From positions 1 through 11,542 of the forward strand of contig JARGOI010000047.1 in assembly GCA_029212275.1 (NCBI GenBank): a DNA stretch of 11,542 nt. Reading direction: 5' to 3'. Position numbers and translations under genes: made by a program. The notes beneath the pieces were generated by a model. It was not told the DNA's origin. It saw only the letters and a program-made list of their open reading frames with translations, and made no database searches. The stretch's first letter is position 1; every line of letters starts with the position of its first letter. The stretch is from Thalassolituus sp. (lineage in GTDB: Bacteria > Pseudomonadota > Gammaproteobacteria > Pseudomonadales > Oceanobacteraceae). Below, one piece after another: positions 1 to 8,024 of the stretch.

Positions 1-973
1 TCGTACGTGCTAACTCGTTACAAAGTGTCGCCGTCACCACCGCTTGTTGCCAAAACGGGGTGTAACCATGAGGACCATCTTTAGGCAGAGTCAAGGCGCG
101 ACCAAGCGATAATCCCAGCGCTAAGTTCACGACCAAATCAAAACCAAGCACTCTGAGCACTGCCGATTGAATATCTGTGGCGATATCTCTAGATGCATAA
201 TAGGGCGAACGCGCCCAACTCATTACCTGAGCCGACAAGGTGGGATCAAATTCGACCGCAGTGGCTAACTGCAAAGTATCGGCATCGGGATCAATACGAA
301 TTTCAACGATGCGGCGGGCCGTTTCGGGTAGCGGTGGTAAGTCGAGTGTTTCTTCTAAGCGCTGATGAATACGGCGCGCAGTAAAGCGTTCAACGGCGTG
401 ATTAATATCTTTTATGTCGTCTTGCAGGTCACTCTCATCCGCTAAGATTTGCATTGATTGTGAGTCAAAGGGCTCTAATCTAGGTGCAGAAACGGCAAAT
501 ACACCGATATTGGCTCCGTTAATAAGATGGGTAAATGATTTGTTGGAAATTTTTAACCAATGATCTTGTGTACCTGAAAAAATGTATAAAAAGTGGTGCG
601 TCAATAAACTGCGATCGACAAAAGTTTCTAACTCAGTGATCTCTGGAATGGGCGGCATGTCCGAAACATTGTATTTTAATTTAAATGCATCCATGTCTTT
701 CGGTTGCATGGCTTTAAATTGACGACCTAAGCGATTAGACATCGAACTTAAGTCTAATAAACGATCACGAGGAATAAGTACTTGGGCTCTGCCATTCTCA
801 TCTTCTAGAAATACTATCTGGACCACAGGCGCGGACTTGGTTTGTGAGTTCTGCGGCGTTTTAGACACGCTGAGATTATGCATATATTGAAAAATACGAG
901 TTTGAGACATCGAAGCGTAATCCACAGAATGTGTTTCAAACACTTTAGCGACGACGGCAGGGATAGCATTCAT
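1..973 (-). CDS. YbaK-like plus HDOD domain protein, partial (C-terminus off window)
   Basis: An open minus-strand frame runs from an ATG at 973 through the left edge, giving 324 codons without a stop. Residues about 45-165 resemble the YbaK/prolyl-tRNA editing fold, including a PPIPE...VDRSLL stretch at 107-124 and FSGTQDHWLKI at 132-142. Residues from about 212 (LPPLPETARRIVEI) match an HDOD domain: the LPxLP opening, then D243-P244 and a helical segment with SPYY at 256-259. HDOD domains are HD-related modules, usually without hydrolase activity, that serve in bacterial signalling. The same two-domain architecture lies beside recG in Pseudomonas. The usual catalytic lysine of YbaK editing domains is not apparent near residues 48-54 (APVVQIV), so editing activity is doubtful. 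The start lies 83 bp downstream of the recG stop with only a weak ribosome site. The family call is fairly secure; the cellular role is unknown. Confidence 0.8.
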   Translation of the reverse strand, partial: MNAIPAVVAKVFETHSVDYASMSQTRIFQYMHNLSVSKTPQNSQTKSAPVVQIVFLEDENGRAQVLIPRDRLLDLSSMSNRLGRQFKAMQPKDMDAFKLKYNVSDMPPIPEITELETFVDRSLLTHHFLYIFSGTQDHWLKISNKSFTHLINGANIGVFAVSAPRLEPFDSQSMQILADESDLQDDIKDINHAVERFTARRIHQRLEETLDLPPLPETARRIVEIRIDPDADTLQLATAVEFDPTLSAQVMSWARSPYYASRDIATDIQSAVLRVLGFDLVVNLALGLSLGRALTLPKDGPHGYTPFWQQAVVTATLCNELART

Positions 974-1056
974 TAAGATCAACCAAGCAAACAAACGTCT
1001 ATTTACTATAGCTGAGCATATTGATTTTGCTGGTGATTATCGGAATCGTTATTCAG

Positions 1057-3135
1057 TTAAACATTGGCAAATCTTTCTGATTCACCTAACCAGCGCTCAA
1101 TAAGTGGGGCAATGGTTTGTGGATAGTTATGCCATAACTGATTGGCCATGGTCTGCACTTGAGGAAGAAGGTCAGCATCGCGTTGCAAATCAGCGATGCG
1201 CAGCATTTGCAGACCTGTTTGACGGGTGCCCAAAAGTTCGCCGGGTCCACGTATTTGCAAGTCTTGCTCGGCAATGTAAAAACCATCTTGGCTATCACGC
1301 AAGACCTGTATACGTTGTTTGCTGGTGAGAGAAAGCGGTGACTTGTAGAGTAAAACACAATGGCTTTTGGCGCTGCCACGCCCCACACGTCCGCGTAATT
1401 GATGTAACTGCGCCAAGCCCAAACGTTCGGGATTTTCAATAATCATCAAGCTCGCGTTGGGGACGTCAACACCCACTTCTATAACCGTGGTGGCGACTAA
1501 GAGATCTAGTCTGTGTTGTTTGAAGTCATCCATCACTGCGGCTTTTTCGGCCGCTTTCATGCGCCCATGTACCAAACCGACGCGAAGATTTGAGAGGGCC
1601 AGACGCAAGTCTTCGGCCGTATTCTCAGCGGCCTGACATTGCAATGCTTCGCTTTCTTCAATCAGAGTACAGACCCAATACGCTTGTGCGCCATCGCTGC
1701 AGGCTTCTTGCACACGTTGAATAATTTCAGGTCGACGTTGGTCGCTGATGGCGACGGTGCTGATTGGACTGCGCCCCGGTGGTAGTTCGTCAATGACCGA
1801 GGTGTCGAGGTCGGCATAGGCACTCATGGCTAAGGTTCTTGGAATGGGCGTCGCCGTCATTATTAATTGATGCGGCACCAGACCGTCTCGGCCTTTCTCC
1901 TTTAGCGATAAACGCTGGTGGACGCCAAAACGATGTTGCTCGTCAATAATGATCAAACCCAGTTTGGCGAACGCGACTTCTTCTTGGAACAGGGCATGGG
2001 TGCCAACTATGAATTGTGCATCCCCCGCTATAATGTCCTGCATGGCGGCTTCGCGGGCTTTGCCTTTTAATTTACCGGCCAGCCATCCTACATTAATGCC
2101 CAATGGTTCAAACCACGCGCGCATGGTACTGAGGTGTTGTTCGGCAAGAATTTCTGTGGGCGCCATCAGTGCCACTTGATAGCCGCACTGCAATGCGGCA
2201 CAGGCCGCCATTGCTGCAACTAATGTTTTACCTGAGCCAACGTCTCCTTGCACCAAACGCAGCATGGGATGAGGTTGTTGTAGATCTGTGAGAATTTCTT
2301 GGTGTACTCGTTGTTGCGCGTTGGTTGGTGTGAAGGGCAATTGTGTTAATAAGCTTTCCAGCAATGGGTACTTAGGCAGCACAAAAGCTGGTGAAGCGTC
2401 TGCCTTCACCTGCGCTCGTAATTTAAACAAAGACAGTTGATGGGCGAGCAGTTCTTCCAATATTAACCGCTTTTGTGCCGGATGCTGACCCATTTCTATG
2501 GTTTTAAGATTGGTATCCGTGCTCGGATTATGCAAAAACAGCAAGGCTTCTCTGAGACCGGGCAAGCGCCACTGGGCGCTCCATTCCTCGGGAAACAAAT
2601 CGGGTAAATCAATACGATTGTGTTCAAGTAGGTCGTTAACTTGCTCGTGTAGCAGTCGCAAGCGTTGTTGACTGATGCCCTCTGTCGCGGAATACACCGG
2701 AGTCAGACGCGGTTCATCGGGTTGTTCATCGAAGCTGCTAATGCATTGATATTCGGGGTGATAAATTTCTAAACCACTGGCCCCACGACGAGGTTCGCCA
2801 TAACAGCGAATCAACTGTCCTGTATGCAATTGTGCCTTTTGTGCGGCATTGAAATGATAAAAGCGCAAACTAACAGTGCCGGTGGCATCTTGGACTTTCA
2901 CCAGTAAGCTGCGACGCTTGCCAAATAATACGGTGGAACCGCGTATCTCGCCCTGCAATACCGCTGGGCGCATCGACTGTAAACCGGCAATCGGCACAAT
3001 GCGACTGCGATCCTCATAGCGAAAAGGCAAGTGAAAACATAAATCGGTGAGATTATGGATATTCAGGCGCTGTAATTGCTCGGCAAACTTCGGGCCGACG
3101 CCTTTCAACGCGCTGAGTTTTGACAGTTTATCCAT
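1057..3135 (-). CDS. recG: ATP-dependent DNA helicase RecG
   Basis: This 692-residue protein is a full-length RecG, the superfamily 2 helicase that reverses stalled replication forks and branch-migrates Holliday junctions. The N-terminal wedge/OB region covers roughly residues 1-200, with an early helix-hairpin-like stretch LKGVGPKFAEQL at 10-21. The motor follows: Walker A GDVGSGKT at 297-304, motif II as DEQH at 398-401, motif III TATPIPRT at 427-434, and C-terminal helicase motifs VATTVIEVGVDVP at 547-559 and QLRGRVGRG at 579-587. All motor motifs are intact. Length is close to the usual figure of about 690 residues. The ATG lies 3 bp after the oxyR TAG, so the two genes are very probably cotranscribed and translationally coupled; no strong separate ribosome site is visible. 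Confidence 0.97.
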   Translation of the reverse strand: MDKLSKLSALKGVGPKFAEQLQRLNIHNLTDLCFHLPFRYEDRSRIVPIAGLQSMRPAVLQGEIRGSTVLFGKRRSLLVKVQDATGTVSLRFYHFNAAQKAQLHTGQLIRCYGEPRRGASGLEIYHPEYQCISSFDEQPDEPRLTPVYSATEGISQQRLRLLHEQVNDLLEHNRIDLPDLFPEEWSAQWRLPGLREALLFLHNPSTDTNLKTIEMGQHPAQKRLILEELLAHQLSLFKLRAQVKADASPAFVLPKYPLLESLLTQLPFTPTNAQQRVHQEILTDLQQPHPMLRLVQGDVGSGKTLVAAMAACAALQCGYQVALMAPTEILAEQHLSTMRAWFEPLGINVGWLAGKLKGKAREAAMQDIIAGDAQFIVGTHALFQEEVAFAKLGLIIIDEQHRFGVHQRLSLKEKGRDGLVPHQLIMTATPIPRTLAMSAYADLDTSVIDELPPGRSPISTVAISDQRRPEIIQRVQEACSDGAQAYWVCTLIEESEALQCQAAENTAEDLRLALSNLRVGLVHGRMKAAEKAAVMDDFKQHRLDLLVATTVIEVGVDVPNASLMIIENPERLGLAQLHQLRGRVGRGSAKSHCVLLYKSPLSLTSKQRIQVLRDSQDGFYIAEQDLQIRGPGELLGTRQTGLQMLRIADLQRDADLLPQVQTMANQLWHNYPQTIAPLIERWLGESERFANV

Positions 3136-3138
3136 AAC

Positions 3139-4050
3139 CTATTTGAGAGTCCGTCCTTTCAATAAACTTTGTCGAGCGGTATCAAGCACCATATCAATTG
3201 CTTGTCCTCTTGGAAAGCTTGCACGCCACGCTAAAGCGACCGTACGAAAAGGCGCGGGCGCTTTAAATGGACGAATCGTTAACAAGGTTTCATCCATGTT
3301 GCCAATGGCTGATTCGGGCAATACCGTTACCCCTAAGCCCGTCGCTACCATGTGTTTTAGGGTTTCCAGTGAGCTGCCTTCTAATACGCTGCCTAAGCGG
3401 CTGTGTTGTTTGCGATTTAGCGCTGGGCAGTGGGCAAATACTTGATCTCGAAAGCAATGGCCCTCGCCAAGCATCAGTAGGTCTTCACTCATTAATTGTT
3501 CGGGTTCGATACAGGATTGCGCTGACCATGGATGATTTAGCGGCAATACCACCATAAAACTTTCGTCATAAAGTGGGCGGGTAACCACCTCGGGTTCGTT
3601 GAATGGTAAAGCCACGATGATGGCGTCCAATTCGCCGTCACGCAGTTGGCGGCGTAACACGCCCGTGTAATTTTCTTCTAAGTACAGCGGCATGGTGGGC
3701 GCTTGGGTATGCAGTTGCGGCACCAAGTGGGGAAACAGATACGGTCCAATAGTGAAAATAGCGCCCAGCTTCAGAGGGCTGCTGAGTTGATCTTTCCCTT
3801 CACTGGCAATTTCTTTTATTGCACGAGATTCTTCCAATACACGCTTAGCTTGGGTAATAATGCGTTCACCCAAAGGGGTAACAGAAATAGCACTTTTGCT
3901 GCGTTCAAAAATTGTAACGCCCAACTCGCTTTCTAACTTCTTTATCGCTACGCTGAGTGTTGGTTGGCTGACAAAACACCGTTCTGCTGCGCGACCAAAG
4001 TGACGCTCTTGGGCAACAGTAACGATGTATTTTAGTTCGGTGAGCGTCAT
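3139..4050 (-). CDS. oxyR: Hydrogen-peroxide-sensing LysR-type regulator OxyR
   Basis: This 303-residue LysR-family activator has a winged helix-turn-helix at residues 1-60 (FGRAAERCFVSQPTLSVAIKKLE at about 18-40) and a periplasmic-binding-like effector domain from about 90. Both redox cysteines of OxyR are present in the right context: C199 in EGHCFRDQ and C208 in FAHCPA. These match the positions of the peroxide-sensing disulfide pair in E. coli OxyR, so this is a true peroxide sensor and not a generic LysR protein. Oxidised OxyR activates antioxidant genes such as catalase and alkyl hydroperoxide reductase. Its gene precedes recG by 3 bp and diverges from an SDR gene across 219 bp. The start fits the normal N-terminus of the family (MTLTELKYIV); the ribosome site is weak. 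Confidence 0.96.
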   Translation of the reverse strand: MTLTELKYIVTVAQERHFGRAAERCFVSQPTLSVAIKKLESELGVTIFERSKSAISVTPLGERIITQAKRVLEESRAIKEIASEGKDQLSSPLKLGAIFTIGPYLFPHLVPQLHTQAPTMPLYLEENYTGVLRRQLRDGELDAIIVALPFNEPEVVTRPLYDESFMVVLPLNHPWSAQSCIEPEQLMSEDLLMLGEGHCFRDQVFAHCPALNRKQHSRLGSVLEGSSLETLKHMVATGLGVTVLPESAIGNMDETLLTIRPFKAPAPFRTVALAWRASFPRGQAIDMVLDTARQSLLKGRTLK

Positions 4051-4075
4051 GAAGGATGTCTCAAAAAAGTAGAGA

Positions 4076-4089
4076 GGGGTAAATACCCC
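4076..4089. repeat. Palindrome in the oxyR leader (GGGGT-AAAT-ACCCC)
   Basis: A perfect 5-bp inverted repeat with a 4-nt centre lies 26 bp upstream of the oxyR start, just downstream of a possible minus-strand -10 box (TATTAT, plus-strand positions 4091-4096). If that -10 is used, the palindrome overlaps the transcription start, a position suited to an operator or a small 5' hairpin. The symmetry is visible; the function is inferred. Confidence 0.45.
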
Positions 4090-4269
4090 GATAATATGCT
4101 TGAGTTAAAAACAATAAAGTAGGCTGATTTGATTTATTTTACCTATCTTAAAGGTGGGGGGAAGCCCAGTGATTCAAATCGATTGCTGATGCTGGCAAAA
4201 AAGTGATGATGATTAGTTTTTGACTGGATCAATCAAATTGTCAGTAATAATAAGTTTCGGAGGTAATGC
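4090..4269. promoter_or_regulatory. Divergent oxyR / SDR promoter region
   Basis: This is the remainder of the 219-bp spacer between divergent oxyR and the SDR gene. For oxyR, a TATTAT -10-like box lies on the minus strand at 4091-4096, with a poor -35. For the SDR gene, TTGACT at 4220-4225 is a good -35, but the best -10 (TAATAA, 4245-4250) sits at a long 19-bp spacing, so that promoter is tentative. ACCTATC at 4141-4147 reads GATAGGT on the other strand, like half of an OxyR box, inside a partly symmetric ACCT-N7-AGGT element (4141-4155). A strong ribosome site CGGAGGT (4258-4264) precedes the SDR start by 5 nt. Confidence 0.4.
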
Positions 4270-5121
4270 ATGGCTCGAATTTTAGTTGTTGGTACTGGCG
4301 ATATTGGTGGGCATTTGGCGCAAAACTTAGCGGCTGATGGTCATCAAGTATGGGGTGTCCGTCGTTCGGATAAGCCCGTGGGAGATGGAATTGCCGTAAT
4401 AAGTGCCGATGTTGCCGAATTCGAAACGCTGGAAGAGATTCCTAAAGAACTCGACGTGGTAGTTTACAGTGTGGCTGCTCCCGTCTTCTCTAAAGAGGGA
4501 TACCACAATTATTACTTCAAAGGGCTTAAAAATATTCTTAAGGCGGTGAAGGGCAACGATCTGAATCGTGTCATTTTTGTTTCCAGTTCATCGGTGTATC
4601 ACCAAATGGGCGGCGAATGGGTGAATGAGTCCTCGGAAACGAATCCTTCGAGCTTTGCCGGAAAAGAAATGTTGGCGGCTGAAAAGGCGCTGTTAAACAC
4701 GCCCGTTCCAGGCACGGTAGTTCGCTTTACTGGCATTTATGGGCCCGGTCGTACACGCATGATTGAACAAGCACGTCATGGCGGGTATTGCGATCCAGAT
4801 CCTGAAGTTTGGACTAACCGCATACATCGAGACGATTGTGTCGGAATATTACAATTTCTGATCAATAAATCGCTCAACGGGGAGTCCTTGGCTCCGATCT
4901 ATTTAGCGACTGATAACGAACCGGCCACTTTGTTTGACGTATTAGAATGGATGAAGGACCGCATTGGTGAAGTCGATGCGGATCATGATGTGGGCGAAGT
5001 ATCTCGCCGTGCCAACCGTCGTTGTAGCAACAAGTTGCTGAGTGATTTGGGATACCAATTTGCTTACGATAATTACCGCGATGGTTACGATGTGATTTTG
5101 GCCGAGATGGGGTTGGTTTAA
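4270..5121 (+). CDS. Atypical short-chain dehydrogenase / NAD-dependent epimerase-like protein (YeeZ-like)
   Basis: This 283-residue Rossmann-fold protein begins with the dinucleotide-binding motif GTGDIGG at 8-14, as in extended and atypical SDR enzymes. The strand-4 region FVSSSSVY at 103-110 and RFTGIYGPGR at 152-161 match NAD-dependent epimerase/dehydratase proteins, closest in layout to E. coli YeeZ. The catalytic Tyr of the YxxxK motif is not where expected: the matching segment SFAGK at 128-132 keeps the lysine but has serine at the tyrosine position. That is typical of atypical SDRs and means the classical redox mechanism may not operate. The substrate is unknown. The start is well supported by GGAGG six bases upstream. 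It diverges from oxyR, so peroxide control is possible but unproven, and it converges on ridA. Confidence 0.85.
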   Translation: MARILVVGTGDIGGHLAQNLAADGHQVWGVRRSDKPVGDGIAVISADVAEFETLEEIPKELDVVVYSVAAPVFSKEGYHNYYFKGLKNILKAVKGNDLNRVIFVSSSSVYHQMGGEWVNESSETNPSSFAGKEMLAAEKALLNTPVPGTVVRFTGIYGPGRTRMIEQARHGGYCDPDPEVWTNRIHRDDCVGILQFLINKSLNGESLAPIYLATDNEPATLFDVLEWMKDRIGEVDADHDVGEVSRRANRRCSNKLLSDLGYQFAYDNYRDGYDVILAEMGLV

Positions 5122-5137
5122 GGCTGGCTTTGCATGC

Positions 5138-5163
5138 GCTGAGGTTAGGTGCTGAGTTTAGGT
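5138..5163. repeat. Tandem 13-bp direct repeat (GCTGAGGTTAGGT x2)
   Basis: Two abutting 13-bp units, GCTGAGGTTAGGT (5138-5150) and GCTGAGTTTAGGT (5151-5163), differ at one base. A shorter third relative, GCTGAGGTAGGC, lies at 5190-5201 and forms the left arm of the hairpin that follows. It lies in the convergent spacer between the SDR gene and ridA. No known repeat family is recognised. Confidence 0.6.
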
Positions 5164-5191
5164 GGTGAGATGAGCTAGTGAATGCAGATGC

Positions 5192-5215
5192 TGAGGTAGG
5201 CAAGCGCTTACCTCA
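5192..5215. terminator. Hairpin between convergent SDR and ridA, possible terminator
   Basis: A 10-bp stem (5192-5201 with 5206-5215, one G-T pair) closes an AAGC loop. On the plus strand it is followed by an A-rich run (ATATAAAAAAA) and on the minus strand by no U-tract, so neither direction has the canonical tail. On the minus strand a T-run precedes the stem. It may still stop or stabilise the 3' ends of both converging transcripts. No other terminator is visible in this spacer. Confidence 0.4.
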
Positions 5216-5225
5216 TATAAAAAAA

Positions 5226-5609
5226 TTAATTGAGTACTAACACGCCGTCCATTTCTACTAAGGCGTTCTTCGGCAGCTGTGCCACACCAATAGCTGCGCG
5301 CGCGGGATAAGGTTGCACAAAATTTTCTGCCATAATCTCGTTGACTAATGCAAAGTGACTTAAATCGGTTAGGAAAATATTCAATTTAGCAATGTCTTGT
5401 AAAGTGCCCCCTGCTGCTTCGCATACCGCAGTTAGATTGGCGAAGACACGACGAATTTCGGCCTCAATCCCACCCTCAACCATCTGCATGGTTTCTGGAA
5501 TAAGAGCGATTTGCCCAGATAAATACACCGTGTTGCCAACTTTCACCGCTTGAGAATAGGTGCCAATAGCGGCGGGTGCTTTTTCGGTAGAGATGATTTC
5601 GCGAGTCAT
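5226..5609 (-). CDS. ridA: Reactive enamine/imine deaminase RidA
   Basis: This 127-residue YjgF/YER057c/UK114-family protein is of normal length. RidA hydrolyses reactive enamine and imine intermediates, such as 2-aminoacrylate from serine and threonine dehydratases, preventing damage to PLP enzymes. Active-site features of the RidA subgroup are present: Y18 in GTYSQ, the SGQ stretch at 31-33, the substrate-binding R104 in PARAAIGVAQLP, and E119 in NALVEMDGV. The retained arginine supports true deaminase activity. The ATG is preceded by TAAGGATTC, a fair ribosome site, and lies 9 bp after the spoT stop, so it is the last gene of the rpoZ-spoT-ridA unit. The spoT-ridA pairing is the Pseudomonas-type arrangement. 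Confidence 0.95.
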   Translation of the reverse strand: MTREIISTEKAPAAIGTYSQAVKVGNTVYLSGQIALIPETMQMVEGGIEAEIRRVFANLTAVCEAAGGTLQDIAKLNIFLTDLSHFALVNEIMAENFVQPYPARAAIGVAQLPKNALVEMDGVLVLN

Positions 5610-5618
5610 GCTGAATCC

Positions 5619-7736
5619 TTAATGATGTTTAACACGGACGATTTTAGTCACGCCCCGAATGGTGCGTAAGCGACGTATGGTGCGTGCCAAATGTTTTCGG
5701 CCCTGCACGCTGAGGGTCAGATACGTAACACTGAGACGCGCGTCTTTCTCGTTGACATTGATCTTTTCAATATTCGCATCGGCTTGGTTTACCGCCGACG
5801 CCACTTCCACAATGATGCCACGTCGATTTTCCATATACACTTTCAAATCGACCGTAAATTCACTGTTAATTTCTTTGTCCCAACTCAAATGAACGCATTT
5901 TTCTGGGTTATCGCGTAGCTCTTGTACATTACGGCAGTTTTCGGTGTGAATCACTAATCCCTTACCTGAACTTACGTGGCCAACTATTGGATCACCAGGA
6001 ATCGGGCTACAGCATTTGGCAAAGCTGATAACCATGCCTTCTGTGCCTTTAATCGTTAAGGGCGAGGTGGTGATATGTTGGAAATCAATATCCGTCTCTT
6101 TATTGGCAACCAGCAATCGCCGCGCAATCAGCGGCGCCATACGACTGCCAGAACCGATATCTGCTAACAATGCTTCGAGAGATTCTAAATCGGTTTCTTT
6201 AAGCACTAAATCTAAATGCATTTGATCGATTTCTTCGATTGTCTTGCCTAAGGCATTGAGCGCCTTGTTCAGTAATCGTTCGCCTAACACCACCGACTCG
6301 GAGTGGCGCTGATTTTTTAAGTAGTTGCGAATATTCGAGCGCGCTTTGCCCGACACCACAAAGTTTAGCCAAGCAGGATTGGGCTGAGCGCTCGGTGCGG
6401 TGATGATTTGCACGGTCTGACCATTTTGCAAACGTGCGCTGAGCGGGGCCAGTTTTTTATCGATTCGACAAGCAACACAATGGTTGCCGACATCGGTATG
6501 TACCGCGTATGCAAAGTCAACCGGCGTGGCACCCGAAGGCAATTCAAAAATCTTTCCTTTAGGAGTGAAGACGTACATTTCGTCGGGAAATAAATCGACT
6601 TTTACGTGCTCAACAAATTCGATGGGCGATCCGGCATTTTTTTGCAGCTCAAGAAGGTTTTGTACCCACTGACGCGCTCGTTGTGTGCCGCTGGCTTGAT
6701 CGCTTTCGCTTTTGTATAACCAATGCGCAGCAATGCCATGGTTTGCCATCGCTTCCATGTCTTCGGTACGAATTTGAATTTCTATGGGAACACCCCCCGA
6801 GCCAATCAAGGTGGTGTGCAACGACTGATAACCGTTGGTTTTGGGAATGGCGATATAGTCTTTAAAACGACCGGGGACGGGCTTATACAGGCTGTGCATG
6901 GCACCTAAGGTGCGATAGCAGTCGTCGGGCGAGTCAGTTACAATTCGAAAACCGAATACATCCATAATGTCGGACAGCGATTTACGTTGATCACGCATCT
7001 TATTGTAAATGCTGTAGAGATGCTTTTCGCGACCGAAAACACGTGCTGTGATGCCCGATTCACTTAGACGATTACGAATACTGCCGGCAAAATCTTCCAT
7101 CATCTCAATGCGACGACCGCGAGCGGTTTTAACCGCTTTACGAATCATGCTCGAGCGCATTGGGTAAATACCCTCGAAACAGAGTTCTTCCATTTCTACA
7201 CGAACGCTGTTTAAACCTAACCGATTGGCGATAGGGGCATAAATATCCAGCGTTTCGCGAGCGATGCGACGACGTTTTTCTGGTTTTAGCGATCCCAGTG
7301 TTCTGAGGTTATGCAAGCGGTCCGCCAGTTTAACCAGAATAACGCGAATGTCTTTCGCCATGGCCATGGCCATTTTTTGAAAGTTTTCGGCTTGTTGTTC
7401 TTCTTTGCTGGCAAAATCAATATGTGTGAGCTTAGATACGCCGTCGACCAGTTCGGTAACGACTTCGCCAAACTGAAGTGTGAGCGCAGATTTGGGTATG
7501 CCGGTGTCTTCAATGACATCATGCAGCATGGCTGCCATCAGACTTTGATGGTCGAGGTGCATGTCGGTAAGAATATTGGCAACAGCCAAGGGGTGTATAA
7601 TGTAGGGCTCGCCGCTGCGGCGACGCTGCCCTTCATGAGCCTGCTCTGCGTAAAAATAGGCGCGACATACCTGTTTAATCTGAGCGTTGCTCAAATATTG
7701 GGTAAGTCGCTCCGACAAAGCATCAATGGTGGGCAC
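5619..7736 (-). CDS. spoT: Bifunctional (p)ppGpp synthetase/hydrolase SpoT
   Basis: This 705-residue long RSH protein sets the level of the alarmone (p)ppGpp. The N-terminal HD hydrolase domain is intact: H48 in IIHPL, HD at 72-73 in MLHDVIEDT, and KLADRLHNLRT at 136-146. The synthetase domain follows, with EKHLYSIYNKM at 237-247, DVFGFRI at 259-265 and the RFKD motif at 290-293 before YIAIPKTNGYQSLHT. RxKD is the signature of bifunctional SpoT/Rel enzymes, whereas RelA has ExDD. The C-terminal half holds a TGS domain (about 382-445), the conserved-cysteine segment with C575, C576, H597 and C601, and an ACT domain (about 626-705). The start is GTG at 7736, preceded by AAGAG within the rpoZ stop region. 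It lies 9 bp from rpoZ and 9 bp from ridA. Confidence 0.97.
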   Translation of the reverse strand: MPTIDALSERLTQYLSNAQIKQVCRAYFYAEQAHEGQRRRSGEPYIIHPLAVANILTDMHLDHQSLMAAMLHDVIEDTGIPKSALTLQFGEVVTELVDGVSKLTHIDFASKEEQQAENFQKMAMAMAKDIRVILVKLADRLHNLRTLGSLKPEKRRRIARETLDIYAPIANRLGLNSVRVEMEELCFEGIYPMRSSMIRKAVKTARGRRIEMMEDFAGSIRNRLSESGITARVFGREKHLYSIYNKMRDQRKSLSDIMDVFGFRIVTDSPDDCYRTLGAMHSLYKPVPGRFKDYIAIPKTNGYQSLHTTLIGSGGVPIEIQIRTEDMEAMANHGIAAHWLYKSESDQASGTQRARQWVQNLLELQKNAGSPIEFVEHVKVDLFPDEMYVFTPKGKIFELPSGATPVDFAYAVHTDVGNHCVACRIDKKLAPLSARLQNGQTVQIITAPSAQPNPAWLNFVVSGKARSNIRNYLKNQRHSESVVLGERLLNKALNALGKTIEEIDQMHLDLVLKETDLESLEALLADIGSGSRMAPLIARRLLVANKETDIDFQHITTSPLTIKGTEGMVISFAKCCSPIPGDPIVGHVSSGKGLVIHTENCRNVQELRDNPEKCVHLSWDKEINSEFTVDLKVYMENRRGIIVEVASAVNQADANIEKINVNEKDARLSVTYLTLSVQGRKHLARTIRRLRTIRGVTKIVRVKHH

Positions 7737-7745
7737 TGTAAGCTC

Positions 7746-7988
7746 TTAGTAGTCCTGCTGTTCTGCACGTTGACGAGCAGCCGCTTCTTGCGCCGCCATC
7801 GTCGTTGGAGTCACGAGGTCTTCAGCAATCTCACGCAATGCGACGACGGTAGGTTTATCGTTTTCTTCAGGAACCAATGGCTCAGAGCCACCAGTAGCGA
7901 TTTGACGAGCGCGCTTGGCCGCCAACATCACTAATTCAAAACGGTTTTCAACGTTATTTAGACAATCTTCAACAGTTACGCGTGCCAT
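7746..7988 (-). CDS. rpoZ: RNA polymerase omega subunit
   Basis: This 80-residue protein matches the omega subunit, which assists assembly of the beta-prime subunit and forms part of a ppGpp-binding site on RNA polymerase. Conserved blocks are MARVTVEDC at 1-9, NRFELV at 15-20, AAKRARQI at 23-30 and KPTVVALREIA at 45-55. I chose the ATG at 7988 and not the far-upstream in-frame ATG at 8132, because the longer form would read through a terminator and add residues foreign to the family. AGGA precedes the chosen start. The gene is first in the rpoZ-spoT-ridA unit. Its pairing with spoT joins a ppGpp target with the ppGpp enzyme. Confidence 0.95.
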   Translation of the reverse strand: MARVTVEDCLNNVENRFELVMLAAKRARQIATGGSEPLVPEENDKPTVVALREIAEDLVTPTTMAAQEAAARQRAEQQDY

Positions 7989-8024
7989 GGGGTGTCCTGT
8001 AAGACAATAAATTCGATAGGACCG

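Noticed and set aside
193..384. 63-codon plus-strand open frame at the left end
   Set aside because: It is antisense to the HDOD protein frame, which is continuous and matches a known domain.
3047..3445. 132-codon plus-strand open frame across the recG/oxyR junction
   Set aside because: It is antisense to two well-supported genes and its composition looks like a shadow translation.
7311..7934. 207-codon plus-strand open frame opposite spoT and rpoZ
   Set aside because: It lies wholly antisense to spoT and rpoZ, whose domains are clear, and its translation shows no family features or ribosome site.
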